The notes beneath the pieces are model-generated. The model saw nothing but the letters and a program-made list of their open reading frames with translations. It was not told where the DNA came from and did not search any database. Shown piece after piece: positions 7,185-14,813 of a stretch of 36,961 nt of DNA. The position numbers were made by a program, and so were the translations under genes. This DNA is from Methanomicrobiales archaeon HGW-Methanomicrobiales-2 (GTDB lineage Archaea; Halobacteriota; Methanomicrobia; Methanomicrobiales; Methanoculleaceae), in assembly GCA_002839645.1 (NCBI GenBank), contig PGYL01000020.1, positions 7,411 through 44,371 of the forward strand, in the 5' to 3' direction. Position 1 is the stretch's first letter; every line of letters begins with the position of its first letter.

Positions 7185-7447
7185 CGTCACCTTATTTCAG
7201 GAGTTTTGGCGTGTGGAGGCGGGCGCTATGCCCTCCTGCAGAACAGGGAACTTTCGGCTTTGTTGAACCCGGATCTGTCTCTCCCGATGGTCGCACTCCG
7301 GGGGTGCTCTTGAGCGCGGCTTTCCACCTGGCTCGCACCTGACGGTGCTCGAACTCCGCTCCTCGCAGCCTGCTGGCTTCTCAAACTCCTGTTCGAAGCC
7401 ATTAGGCTTCTCAAGCTCCAGACATTGTCCGTCGCACCCTGCGGACA
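7185..7447 (+). repeat. GC-rich interspersed repeat, copy A (partial)
   Basis: The left end (GTCACCTTATTTCAGGAGTT, then TTGGCGTGTGGAGGCGGGCG) aligns with the left end of copy B at 24096. A unique insertion of about 55 bases follows, and then the shared blocks 'GTCGCACTCC', 'GCGGCTTTCCACC' and 'CGGTGCTCGAACTCCG'. The hairpin-rich right half found in copies B and C is missing. The copy ends inside the 3' end of a hepT pseudogene, whose frame runs on into it. Confidence 0.7.
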
Positions 7448-7745
7448 GGTCTGCCTGAATTCGGGAAGTTCTTCTTCAACGATTGCCCACACCGCTTCTA
7501 AATCCACACTCATATACTGGTGGCTCAGGACATCTCTGAGGCCGGCGATCCGGCGCCAGGGAATATCCGGGTGCTCCTGTTTCAGGGAATCCGGGATCCG
7601 CTTGCCTCCCCGATGACCTCAAAGTTCCGTATCACCGCGCCCTGCGCCATCGGAGAGCCCATGAACGCATCCCGTCCTCCGCGGGTATAGTCCTCTATCT
7701 TCCCCGGTGAAGAATATGGATGGGATAAAGCCGGTCGTCCTTCAC
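7440..7745 (-). pseudogene. hepT (HEPN, DUF86) toxin pseudogene with two frameshifts
   Basis: Reading from a GTG at 7745, the gene encodes MKDDRLYPIHILH, a frameshift, KIEDYTRGGRDAFMGSPMAQ and GAVIRNFEVIGEA, a second frameshift, then RIPDSLKQEHPDIPWRRIAG, LRDVLSHQYMSVDLEAVWAI and VEEELPEFRQT. The RDVLSHQY stretch is the R-X4-H-X-Y HEPN motif, so the active site is still readable. The 3' end fuses with repeat copy A. MntA lies immediately upstream on the same strand, the standard MNT-HEPN order. Two independent frameshifts make this a pseudogene unless the sequence has errors. Confidence 0.75.
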
Positions 7746-7757
7746 AGCGGCACGGCC

Positions 7758-8048
7758 TCACGGAGAGATGCGGTCCCTGATGTACCGGTGCAGTCCTCCC
7801 TCGGTAACCACATCGACTTCGCGGCCGAGCAGGTCTTTTAAGTCCTGGGCGAGAGCGATGTGGTCGAGGAGGCTCCTCCCCGGCTCGAACACGACCCGGA
7901 GGTCGAGGTCGCTCTCCGGGGTCTCCTCGCCCCGCCCCACCGATCAAAAGACTCTGACCCTGCGGGCCCCGTGTCTGGCTGCGACCGCGAGGATCTCTTC
8001 CCTTCGTTCGAGCAAATCGTCATGCAGGCTCATCAGCCTCTCCCGCAT
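7758..8048 (-). pseudogene. mntA (minimal nucleotidyltransferase antitoxin) with an in-frame stop
   Basis: Reading from an ATG at 8048 or 8033, the frame gives MSLHDDLLERREEILAVAAR, HGARRVRVF, then TGA, then SVGRGEETPESDLDLRVVFE and a normal MntA end (EVDVVTEGGLHRYIRDRISP). The TGA at 7944-7946 replaces the Gly of the GSxxRG nucleotide-binding motif (GGA to TGA, one base), while the catalytic DLDL pair is kept. Full length would be 96 residues. MntA adds AMP to HepT to silence it. Here both partners are broken. Confidence 0.78.
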
Positions 8049-8149
8049 CGATCTTGTGGAGCGGGATATCGGGGTTCGCCCGGGAGGTTGGTGTCCCCCC
8101 GACGGAGGTGCTGCGGGATAACCCCCGGCAGGCCGGAGTTGTCCGGCCC

Positions 8150-8677
8150 CTACTCCCGCCACCGCGGCAGCGTCGAGAGGTACTGCCGCACCATCTCCTT
8201 CGCTCTATCCAGAGGCATCCCGAGGTTTGAAGCCATCATCGGCGCGTACTGCTCGACCGCCTGCTCCCGGGTAAGACCGGGCTCGACGAACCTCCCGTCC
8301 CGGTAGCAGTAGGTGCAGTAGTTCGTCGAGAGCGAACCGTCCGCCTCCGTCCCGGCGTCCTCGTCGCGGGCAAGGGGCATCCCACAGCTCCCGCAGGCAG
8401 GGATCTCCCTCCCGGTCCACCTCTTCAGGCACGACATCTGTTCCCGGGCGAACCGTTCTGCATTTGCGGCAGGGATGCAAAACAACTGCGACAGGATCGC
8501 GGAGCACTTCTCCGCCATCTCGTCGATGGTGATCCCGGGTTCGACGAAAGCACCGCTTTGGTAGCAGTTCGCGCAGTAGTCCTTCGAGAGTGTGCCGTCC
8601 GCTTCCGTCCCGAAATGCTCCTCTGCGCTCATCGGCATCCCGCAGCTCTGACACGATCGTATTCCGCCTGTTTCCAT
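8150..8677 (-). CDS. Tandem zinc-ribbon protein
   Basis: The protein has 175 residues made of two similar halves. Each has a CxxCGMP start (CQSCGMPMSAEEHFGTEADG; CGSCGMPLARDEDAGTEADG), then a YCxxCY pair (YCANCYQSGAFVEPGITIDE; YCTYCYRDGRFVEPGLTREQ), giving four cysteines per zinc site. Each half ends in a helical tail. This matches the 'putative zinc ribbon' family (Zn_ribbon_2-like) found in many anaerobes; the function is unknown. The start is fixed by AGGAGG 6 bases before the ATG at 8677, and a TATA-like box lies at about 8748-8758. It looks monocistronic. Confidence 0.8.
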   Translation of the reverse strand: METGGIRSCQSCGMPMSAEEHFGTEADGTLSKDYCANCYQSGAFVEPGITIDEMAEKCSAILSQLFCIPAANAERFAREQMSCLKRWTGREIPACGSCGMPLARDEDAGTEADGSLSTNYCTYCYRDGRFVEPGLTREQAVEQYAPMMASNLGMPLDRAKEMVRQYLSTLPRWRE

Positions 8678-8745
8678 AAGGTATCCTCCTGATGGCGCTC
8701 CATCTCAAAGCGATGAAACGCTTCAGATAAACGAACGGACGTTGC

Positions 8746-8758
8746 CCTAGATAAATAT
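8746..8758 (-). promoter_or_regulatory. TATA box of the zinc-ribbon gene
   Basis: On the minus strand the sequence reads CAAATATTTATC, about 75 bases before the ATG at 8677. It would give a leader of about 45 bases ending in the strong AGGAGG site. Assigned by sequence and position only. Confidence 0.4.
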
Positions 8759-8883
8759 TTGCAAAAAGGCTTCCCGGAAGACACGGTCGCACCCGTGCGG
8801 GAACGAGACCCTGTGGTTTTGCTGCAGCCGGCCGGAGATGCGAGAGAGTAGGTCCGAACCGCCGGTCAAAAACCAGCCCCGCC

Positions 8884-9342
8884 CTACTCCCCGCGGGGCG
8901 GGAACCGGATCGTCATACTGCCGCCGGCGCCGGGTTCGAGCACCGCGTCGGCCTGGAGCGCCCGGGCATAGCCGGCGAGGTAAGGCCTGGCCACCCGGAC
9001 GTCTGCGAAGGCCTCCTGGATCGCCGCTGCTACGCCGTTGCCGCCGATGGCGATAACCACGCTCCCGTCGTCGGTGTCCGTGGACTCGCAGGGAATCCCC
9101 CACGTCAGGAGGAGCCCTTCCATCAGGGTTGGGGAATCGAACCGCTCCTCGGTGTGGGCGAGGAGCGCCGTTCCGTTCTCTTCGCCGAGCCGCCCGGCGA
9201 TGACGGTGATCCGCTCCGTAAGGCCGGGGGAGGCGTCCGCAAGGAGTTTCTTCACGAGCGGTCCGGCGACATCGTGCCGCCGCAGGGACCGGGCTACCTT
9301 GATCAACTGCCAGTCCCGGGCAAACGAAGTACCGGTGCGCAT
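8884..9342 (-). CDS. Unrecognised protein, third gene of an Lrp-type operon
   Basis: The protein has 152 residues and I do not recognise the family. It starts with a basic helix region (WQLIKVARSLRRHDVAGPLV), followed by a Gly-rich alternating strand pattern (GSVVIAIGGNGVAAAIQEAF) and a C-terminal stretch PGAGGSMTIRFPPRGE. There are no membrane segments and no cysteine clusters. It begins 1 base after the stop of the 95-residue membrane protein, so the two are very likely co-transcribed. Possible roles, such as sensing a ligand for the operon's regulator, are speculation. Confidence 0.7.
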   Translation of the reverse strand: MRTGTSFARDWQLIKVARSLRRHDVAGPLVKKLLADASPGLTERITVIAGRLGEENGTALLAHTEERFDSPTLMEGLLLTWGIPCESTDTDDGSVVIAIGGNGVAAAIQEAFADVRVARPYLAGYARALQADAVLEPGAGGSMTIRFPPRGE

Positions 9343-9343
9343 C

Positions 9344-9631
9344 TTATCCTCTCAGGATGCCGTAGGCCATCACACAGAGGCCGAAGATCACCACGATACG
9401 CGAGAAGACCGCCGACCAGAGGACAATGAACTCATCGGGCGTGAAGATACTCACGAGATCGGCAAACGTGATCCCCACGATCAGCGTGAAAAGCCCGTAG
9501 ATGAAGAGGAGCAGGGTCGGCTGCCTCACGATCCGGTAGGCATTGTAGATGACGGCGATGAGGAGCGCTCCGAGGAGGAGCGTCACAATCGCAAGCATCT
9601 GGTGCATGGTTTCAATCTGTATTCCGTTCAT
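9344..9631 (-). CDS. Small membrane protein with three transmembrane segments
   Basis: The protein has 95 residues with hydrophobic segments at about 10-30, 39-57 and 69-92. A conserved-looking loop (ADLVSIFTPDEF) lies between the second and third segments. It overlaps the upstream Lrp-type regulator by 4 bases (ATGA) and is followed 1 base later by the 152-residue protein, so the three genes form one unit. I recognise no family. It could be a small transporter subunit or a membrane partner of the third protein. Confidence 0.72.
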   Translation of the reverse strand: MNGIQIETMHQMLAIVTLLLGALLIAVIYNAYRIVRQPTLLLFIYGLFTLIVGITFADLVSIFTPDEFIVLWSAVFSRIVVIFGLCVMAYGILRG

Positions 9632-10059
9632 GTCTGTTCCTTGACCTTCCTCACCGAGATGATCGTCTGGATATCCTTCACTCCCGGAAGGCCGGAGAGG
9701 GGGACGAGCACGCTCCGCTTCAACTCGGATATGTTCTGCACCCGGACCTTGACGAAGAAGTCCCCGGGTTCAAGCACCTCATAGAGTTCAAGGATACTCG
9801 GGAGGTCCCGCATGAACGCCTCGACCTCAGGCTTTCCATCCGGGTGGACCCTGACGTTTAAAAATGCGACCAGCGTATGCTCGAAGCACTTCTGGTTGAC
9901 GACGATCGTGAACCGTTCGAGGATACCGGCGTTCTTCAGCTTCTCGATCCTTTTGAAGACTGTCGACGGTGCTATGCCCAGCATCGAGCCGAGCTCTGCC
10001 ATAGACATCCGCCCGTCTCTCTGCAGCTCCCGAAGGATCGCATCGTCGATCTCATCCAT
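9628..10059 (-). CDS. Lrp/AsnC-family transcriptional regulator
   Basis: The protein has 143 residues from the ATG at 10059; an upstream GTG or TTG start is less likely. The N-terminal winged helix-turn-helix reads MDEIDDAILRELQRDGRMSM, AELGSMLGIAPSTVFKRIEK and LKNAGILERFTIVV. The C-terminal part is the RAM ligand-binding domain, with FLNVRVHPDGKPEVEAFMRD and EPGDFFVKVRVQNISELKRS. Archaeal Lrp proteins bind amino acids or other small molecules and act as dimers to octamers. It leads an operon with a small membrane protein and an unknown protein, which it may control together with itself. Confidence 0.9.
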   Translation of the reverse strand: MDEIDDAILRELQRDGRMSMAELGSMLGIAPSTVFKRIEKLKNAGILERFTIVVNQKCFEHTLVAFLNVRVHPDGKPEVEAFMRDLPSILELYEVLEPGDFFVKVRVQNISELKRSVLVPLSGLPGVKDIQTIISVRKVKEQT

Positions 10060-10112
10060 TCTTACAATAGTTACAAGCACTTGGTTATTAAAATTGCGTA
10101 TCTGTTTTATAT
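10060..10112 (-). promoter_or_regulatory. Promoter and possible autoregulatory site of the lrp operon
   Basis: On the minus strand ATATAAAA (10105-10112) lies about 46 bases before the ATG, placing transcription start near 10080. Between it and the ATG lies CTTGTAACTATTGTAAG (about 10061-10077), an imperfect palindrome. Such sites next to Lrp-type genes are often their own operators. Confidence 0.4.
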
Positions 10113-10258
10113 CATCAAATGGTTTTTTTCCATTTCCGATGCATAATGCCAGCTATATTGGAAATCTGTCAGGTTTTTGTATGGGTATAATTATCCCTGA
10201 TTCATTCGGAAAAATTGGAAACAACCGTCACAACGGCGTAGAAAGGGGAAATATTATT

Positions 10259-11059
10259 TCAGTGTCGGTGAAAAATCGTTCCCCCGGGGTTGACGATCCT
10301 CCCGGGCCCCGGACCTCCGGCTGCTTCCCGGATGGCCGTATCGATGAACTCCCGGGCGGCGGCGAACCCCTCCCGCGCGGGCATTCCCCCGGCGAGGTAT
10401 GCCGTGAGCGCCGCAGAGAAGCAGCACCCCGACCCGTGCACCGAGTAGGGATAGCGCTTCCCGGAGAGCCGCATCACCCCTTCGGGGTCGACAAAGAGGT
10501 CGACTGCTGCATCGCCGGCGAGATGCCCCCCCTTCACCACCACGGCACGGGCACCGAGATCCAGGATCCGCCGGCCCGCCTCGGCCATATCCTCGACGGT
10601 CACGACGTTCATCCCGGCCAGCACCTCGGCCTCCGGGAGGTTTGGGGTGACAATTGCCGCCCGGGGGATGAGCAGCTCCGTAAGGTCCGCGACCGCATCC
10701 TCTCTAAGCAGCCGGTGGCCCGACGTCGAGACCATCACCGGGTCGATGACGAGTGCTGCTCCCTCCGGCAGGGCCTCCGCGACGGCCCGGACGTTCTGGG
10801 CGTTGCCAAGCATCCCGGTCTTCCACGCCCCGATGGCGAAGTCGTCGGCGACCGCCCCAATCTGAGCCCGCACCGCGTCCGCCGGGAGCATCCAGGTCCC
10901 CCGCACCTCGCGGGTGTTCTGGGCCGTGACCGCTGTTATGACCGTCAGCCCCCAGACGCCGAGCGCGGTGAACGTCTTTACGTCTGCCTGGATACCCGCC
11001 CCTCCCCCGGAGTCGGAACCGGCAATAGAACATGCCGCGATCATCTGCGCACCCATCAT
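10259..11059 (-). CDS. thiD: Phosphomethylpyrimidine kinase (HMP/HMP-P kinase)
   Basis: The protein has 266 residues, the normal length for ThiD without the ThiN domain fused in many archaea. The start region [20 protein letters not shown] contains the substrate-binding [12 protein letters not shown] motif. [14 protein letters not shown] and [20 protein letters not shown] hold the ATP site, the latter with the GSGC anion-hole segment. It phosphorylates hydroxymethylpyrimidine to its diphosphate for thiamine synthesis in the cytoplasm. The start could be the ATG at 11059, 11056 or 11044. The gene is divergent from the AIR-synthase-related gene across 86 bases. Confidence 0.92.
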   Translation of the reverse strand: MMGAQMIAACSIAGSDSGGGAGIQADVKTFTALGVWGLTVITAVTAQNTREVRGTWMLPADAVRAQIGAVADDFAIGAWKTGMLGNAQNVRAVAEALPEGAALVIDPVMVSTSGHRLLREDAVADLTELLIPRAAIVTPNLPEAEVLAGMNVVTVEDMAEAGRRILDLGARAVVVKGGHLAGDAAVDLFVDPEGVMRLSGKRYPYSVHGSGCCFSAALTAYLAGGMPAREGFAAAREFIDTAIREAAGGPGPGRIVNPGGTIFHRH

Positions 11060-11111
11060 TCTTCAACTGTCGGCGCAGGCCCGCTTGAATCTTTGCCTGC
11101 CCCCCGCCACT

Positions 11112-11136
11112 CCTTTTATCTGGTCGGGCACCGACC
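11112..11136 (+). promoter_or_regulatory. TATA box and palindrome before the AIR-synthase-related gene
   Basis: CCTTTTATC at about 11112-11120 lies 26 to 30 bases before the ATG at 11146, so the transcript would be almost leaderless. GGTCGG-GCA-CCGACC (11122-11136) is a perfect inverted repeat with 6-base arms directly behind the TATA box, where a bound repressor would block transcription. On the other strand the same AT-rich patch (GATAAAAG) could serve thiD. Confidence 0.5.
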
Positions 11137-11145
11137 ACTCATACA

Positions 11146-12474
11146 ATGGATGTAGAAGAGATCAGCCGCCGGCACCTCGCTGCAGGCGCCCCTGACGATG
11201 AAATCGTGCGCATCCTTGCCCGGGATGTGCTCTCCATAAAACACCGCCGCGTGACCCCTGCCTACGCCGAGGCATTTGCCCGGGCGGTCCTTACCGAAGC
11301 GAAGAACTCGACCGGGCTTGCCGGCGACCTCTTTGCCTTCGAGTCCTCCGGCTCGACCATGGGCGAGTTCGGCGTCGGGTCACGGGGGTCCGGGGACTTC
11401 TTCGCCCACCGGCAGCTCGCCCGGATCATCGGCCGGACGGATGCTGCGGTCGGCGTCGACGAGATGGACGATGCCGGCGCCGTCCGTGCCGGAGGCGACT
11501 ACATCATCACCACCGTCGACGGGATGCACTCCCGCCTCTCCGACTTCCCCTTCCTCGCCGGGTTCCACGTCACCCGGGCGACGCTCCGCGACGTCTACGT
11601 GATGGGCGCAAAACCCGTCGCCCTCCTCTCCGACATCCATGTCGCCGACGACGGCGACGTCGCGAAGATATTCGACTACACCGCTGGCGTCTCGGCCGTC
11701 GGCGAGGCCATGGGCGTCCCGCTCGTCACCGGCTCCACCCTCCGTATCGGCGGGGACATGGTGCTCGGCTCCCGGATGACGGGCTGCGTCGGCGCCGTCG
11801 GGGTCGCCAGCCACCTCACCGCGAGAAAACAGATCGCCCCCGGCGACGTCCTCCTCATGACGGAAGGGGCCGGCGGCGGGACGATCGCCACCGCCGCGAT
11901 CTACTCCGGGTTCCCCGAGGTGGTCGAGGAGACGATCAACCTCCACTTCCTCAAGGCCTGCGAGGCGCTGCTTGCGAGCAGTGTCCTCCCCGCCATCCAC
12001 GCCATGACCGACGTCACGAACGGCGGCCTCCGGGGCGACGCCTACGAGATGGCCGAGACCGCCGGCTGCCGGATCGTCGTCGTCGAGGACGAACTCCGCA
12101 CCCTTGTCCAGCCCAAAGTCCTCGCCATGCTCGACTCCCTCCAGATCGACTACCTCGGCGTATCGCTCGACGCCCTCCTGGTCGTCGCGCCGCCGGAGGT
12201 TGCGCCCGAGATCCGGCGGGTCGTCGCGTCCGCCGGCGTCGCGATGAAAGAGGTCGGCTACGTCGAGAGAGGCTTGCCCGAGTCGGTCCTCTCGGTCGAC
12301 GGCGAGATCCGGGACTTCACGCCCCGGTTCCGGGAGTCGGCCTACACCCCGGTCAAGAAGGTCGTGGACGAAGATAAAAGGGATTTTGAGGAGATGAAGA
12401 TCGGGGTCGAGCGGGCGGCGGAGGCGGCGCTTGAGAAGAAGGAGCGGATCCTCTCCCGGCTCCGGTCCTCCTAA
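11146..12474 (+). CDS. AIR-synthase-related (PurM superfamily) protein
   Basis: The protein has 442 residues. After a helical N-terminal region of about 95 residues comes the PurM/HypE/SelD/ThiL fold. The N-terminal AIRS domain (about 105-215) includes [36 protein letters not shown] and the Asp-rich ATP/metal segment [15 protein letters not shown]. The C-terminal AIRS_C domain (about 225-385) includes [20 protein letters not shown] and [19 protein letters not shown]. It resembles the AIR-synthase-like proteins conserved in methanogens (methanogenesis marker 2 type), but the exact subfamily is uncertain. A charged tail ends in helices. The substrate is unknown; family members phosphorylate or dehydrate small substrates using ATP. 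Confidence 0.82.
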   Translation: MDVEEISRRHLAAGAPDDEIVRILARDVLSIKHRRVTPAYAEAFARAVLTEAKNSTGLAGDLFAFESSGSTMGEFGVGSRGSGDFFAHRQLARIIGRTDAAVGVDEMDDAGAVRAGGDYIITTVDGMHSRLSDFPFLAGFHVTRATLRDVYVMGAKPVALLSDIHVADDGDVAKIFDYTAGVSAVGEAMGVPLVTGSTLRIGGDMVLGSRMTGCVGAVGVASHLTARKQIAPGDVLLMTEGAGGGTIATAAIYSGFPEVVEETINLHFLKACEALLASSVLPAIHAMTDVTNGGLRGDAYEMAETAGCRIVVVEDELRTLVQPKVLAMLDSLQIDYLGVSLDALLVVAPPEVAPEIRRVVASAGVAMKEVGYVERGLPESVLSVDGEIRDFTPRFRESAYTPVKKVVDEDKRDFEEMKIGVERAAEAALEKKERILSRLRSS

Positions 12475-12570
12475 CTATTTCGGGCAAGAACGGCCTTACG
12501 ATGCACTGGAAATAGTGTCTCCTTTAAACTGCGCTTCGGCCAAAAAAGAAGGTCAGATGGAGTCCTTCTA

Positions 12571-13887
12571 TCATCCTGGGATCTTCTTCCTCGTCAGTTT
12601 TTCATAGATCTCGACCTGATCCTTCCAGGGGATGTAGCCGACATAGACCGTATCTCCATCATCCCCGGTGAATTCCCACATTGGAACAGCCGATGACAGG
12701 GTCTGCTCACAGGGCTTCCAGACCAGCCGAGCAGGCATGGTATCGTCATAGCCACCTTCCGCGAGGACTGTCCGTGCTTCCTTCAGCGTCGGACGAACGA
12801 CATTCTGTGTCTTTGGAGTTGGGGTAAATGCGCTACTGAAATCCGCAACATCTCCCTTGATGGAGACCTGTGTGACGACGGTGATGTAGCCGTCCCGCTC
12901 GAAGGGGATCAGATAGTAGTCATGCCATTTATCATCCAGGGAGTGTACGAAGACCGGCTCCCCCGGAGTCGTACCTTCAAGTTCCTTCTGGAAGATCTTG
13001 ATTCTGTTCATCTCCTGTCGGGCAAACGCAGCAAGGTCGGTATCTTCGGTCAGGGGGATGTCGTCTTCCTCATCGGCCATCAGAGTGACGTTCTTAGCCA
13101 CAGCCTCGTAGTACTCCGTCATCTGGCCATAGTAAGTCTCCCGATCGACACCCGTGGTCGGGGTAGGCCGGACAAGGGTCTCGCTCCAGACCGCGGGACG
13201 GGTGGCATCGGTATCTCCGATCGTGATTTCACCAAAAGTCGGAGTAGTGTCCTGAGGTGCGGTACAGGCAGCGTCAGTGCTCCAGTAGCCCCGCACATGA
13301 GTCCAGTACCCGTCCCAGTAACTTCCATCTACGTCCACCGGGGTGAATACGTTGCTCCAGTCATCTGTAGAATAGTAGTGGTTGATATCGTCCTCCCAGG
13401 GATCATGAACCCAGAAGCCGTATACAGCGTACACGCTCCCGTAGTAATCCTCGTACGAAGCTCCCTTCACTAGGACCCAGTGATCCCCGGAATAGATCAG
13501 TGCAGGCGATGGAATATCCAGGTCAGCGATATCCATCGCCATGGCGATGTTTGCCGTGTTGAAATAACTCCACCTGCGATCCTCAGCGACGAAGTTGTTG
13601 AGGTAGTTGCTCACGCAAGCCGCGAGCCCGTACGGGTCCGTGTACCATAACTCTATGTTATTATTCTGAATACAGTTCCATAACGTATCCTGCGAGACGT
13701 AACCGTTGTGGAAGTCTATCCACATCTGTGCGACCGCCGGGCCACAGTAGTAGGTCGTCTCCTGCTCGTAGTAGGGTAAGGAAAGCTGTTTGGTCACTTC
13801 TCCCGCCGTGACGGGAGCGATGACTGTCCCTATAACGAGCAGCATCACCAGCAGGATGCCGGTCTTCAAGAAAAGATATGTCTTCAT
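12571..13887 (-). CDS. Secreted C39-like cysteine peptidase domain protein
   Basis: The protein has 438 residues from the ATG at 13887, set by GGAGGT 7 bases upstream. It starts with a Sec signal (KTYLFLKTGILLVMLLVIGT). A papain-like C39 domain follows: QETTYYCGPAVAQMWIDFHN carries the catalytic Cys, SGDHWVLVKGASYEDYYGSV the His, and GFWVHDPWEDDINHYYSTDD the Asp. The domain fits 'C39_2'-like peptidases of methanogens and clostridia. The rest (about 215-438) is a less defined region with a YLIPFE...VTQVSIKGD strand set. It probably acts outside the cell on peptides or surface proteins. Base composition is lower in GC than its neighbours. Confidence 0.78.
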   Translation of the reverse strand: MKTYLFLKTGILLVMLLVIGTVIAPVTAGEVTKQLSLPYYEQETTYYCGPAVAQMWIDFHNGYVSQDTLWNCIQNNNIELWYTDPYGLAACVSNYLNNFVAEDRRWSYFNTANIAMAMDIADLDIPSPALIYSGDHWVLVKGASYEDYYGSVYAVYGFWVHDPWEDDINHYYSTDDWSNVFTPVDVDGSYWDGYWTHVRGYWSTDAACTAPQDTTPTFGEITIGDTDATRPAVWSETLVRPTPTTGVDRETYYGQMTEYYEAVAKNVTLMADEEDDIPLTEDTDLAAFARQEMNRIKIFQKELEGTTPGEPVFVHSLDDKWHDYYLIPFERDGYITVVTQVSIKGDVADFSSAFTPTPKTQNVVRPTLKEARTVLAEGGYDDTMPARLVWKPCEQTLSSAVPMWEFTGDDGDTVYVGYIPWKDQVEIYEKLTRKKIPG

Positions 13888-14137
13888 CGTTCTAACCTCC
13901 ATAGCCATTGAGGCAGGGAGCCACAACGGTATCAGTCATGAGTTGCGGCGAAATCGATGCCTCCGGGCACGCAGAGCGCACATCCGGTCCAAAACCGTTG
14001 ATGGGTGAACACCGCGCCGGTTTACGGTTACGGGTGCCGTGTGCGGCATCTACAGTAGTCCTTCAGCCCCTTCGTGCGATAAAATCGCCGAAAACGTTCG
14101 ATCCCGGTCGAACGGATTCAAAAACCATATATAGAGG
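13888..14137 (-). promoter_or_regulatory. Leader/promoter region of the C39-like peptidase gene
   Basis: The 250-base gap holds a TATA-like TATATA at 14128-14133, just beyond the stop codon of the ArsR-type gene. If used, it would give a leader of about 210 bases before the GGAGGT site. A weaker candidate (TTTTATCG on the minus strand, near 14083) would shorten it. No convincing small gene or riboswitch was seen. Confidence 0.3.
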
Positions 14138-14683
14138 CTACGCGATCTCCTCACTCGTAAGATCGGCGAGCTGCGTCACCGCATGTGTGTTCCGCCACCA
14201 GGCGCAGGCATACGCCATGAGGACTCCCCCGATCACCGCGAGCGCGATCCCGGCAACGAGCAGTTCCATAGGAGGTCCCTCCGGGATCGGGACTCCTCCT
14301 CCCGGGAGCGAGGGGACTGGTCCTTCCCGGGTCGGCGCGGTCAGGAAGACCGCAAGGGCACAGACCCCGCCGGCGAGGCTCGCCAGCCCTGCGGCCAGAA
14401 TAATCCGGACCCGGGCACCGCCGTGCGGCTGCAGGAGGGCATGCCCCTCCGGCGTGAGCGCGTAGTACACCCAGGCGTGCCCGTTCTCCCCGGCGGCGAC
14501 GAAACCGGCGTCGGCCAGTCTCTGCAGGTGGTGATGGACCGTGGACTTCGCCAGGCCGAGATCGTCCGCGAGTTCCGTGATCGTCATCCTGCGTGCATAT
14601 AGGGCCTTTAAAATATCAAGCCGGGTTCCTGATGCGAGGACCTCGAACGTATCCTTCGTCAGGACGATATCGACCGGCTCCAT
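14138..14683 (-). CDS. ArsR-type winged-helix regulator with two membrane segments
   Basis: The protein has 181 residues. Residues 10-85 form a winged helix: LASGTRLDILKALYARRMTI, ELADDLGLAKSTVHHHLQRL and AGFVAAGENGHAWVYYALTP. Residues 92-115 and 138-162 are hydrophobic helices (IILAAGLASLAGGVCALAVF; LLVAGIALAVIGGVLMAYAC) joined by a Pro/Gly-rich loop. This is the layout of membrane-anchored ArsR-like regulators common in archaea, and the signal would be sensed at the membrane. It lies upstream of the secreted peptidase gene on the same strand and may regulate it, but this is inferred from position only. Confidence 0.85.
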   Translation of the reverse strand: MEPVDIVLTKDTFEVLASGTRLDILKALYARRMTITELADDLGLAKSTVHHHLQRLADAGFVAAGENGHAWVYYALTPEGHALLQPHGGARVRIILAAGLASLAGGVCALAVFLTAPTREGPVPSLPGGGVPIPEGPPMELLVAGIALAVIGGVLMAYACAWWRNTHAVTQLADLTSEEIA

Positions 14684-14813
14684 AGGGGAGTAGTTCGGAA
14701 AGACGGGATATAACTATTCCGTTATCCCCACATCGCAAAAAAGAAGCCTCCTCATGCGGCCGGATCGAGTGAGAGCAGGGGACGGGCCCGTGCGTCCCCC
14801 TCACAGACGTGGC

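Noticed and set aside
7226-7513. Separate 95-residue gene
   Set aside because: The first 24 residues are the HepT C-terminus and the rest is translated repeat sequence; it is part of the hepT pseudogene fused to repeat copy A.
7944-7946. TGA in mntA read as selenocysteine
   Set aside because: The residue is a Gly of the nucleotide-binding loop in the family, there is no sign of a selenocysteine element, and the partner gene is also broken; a nonsense mutation is simpler.
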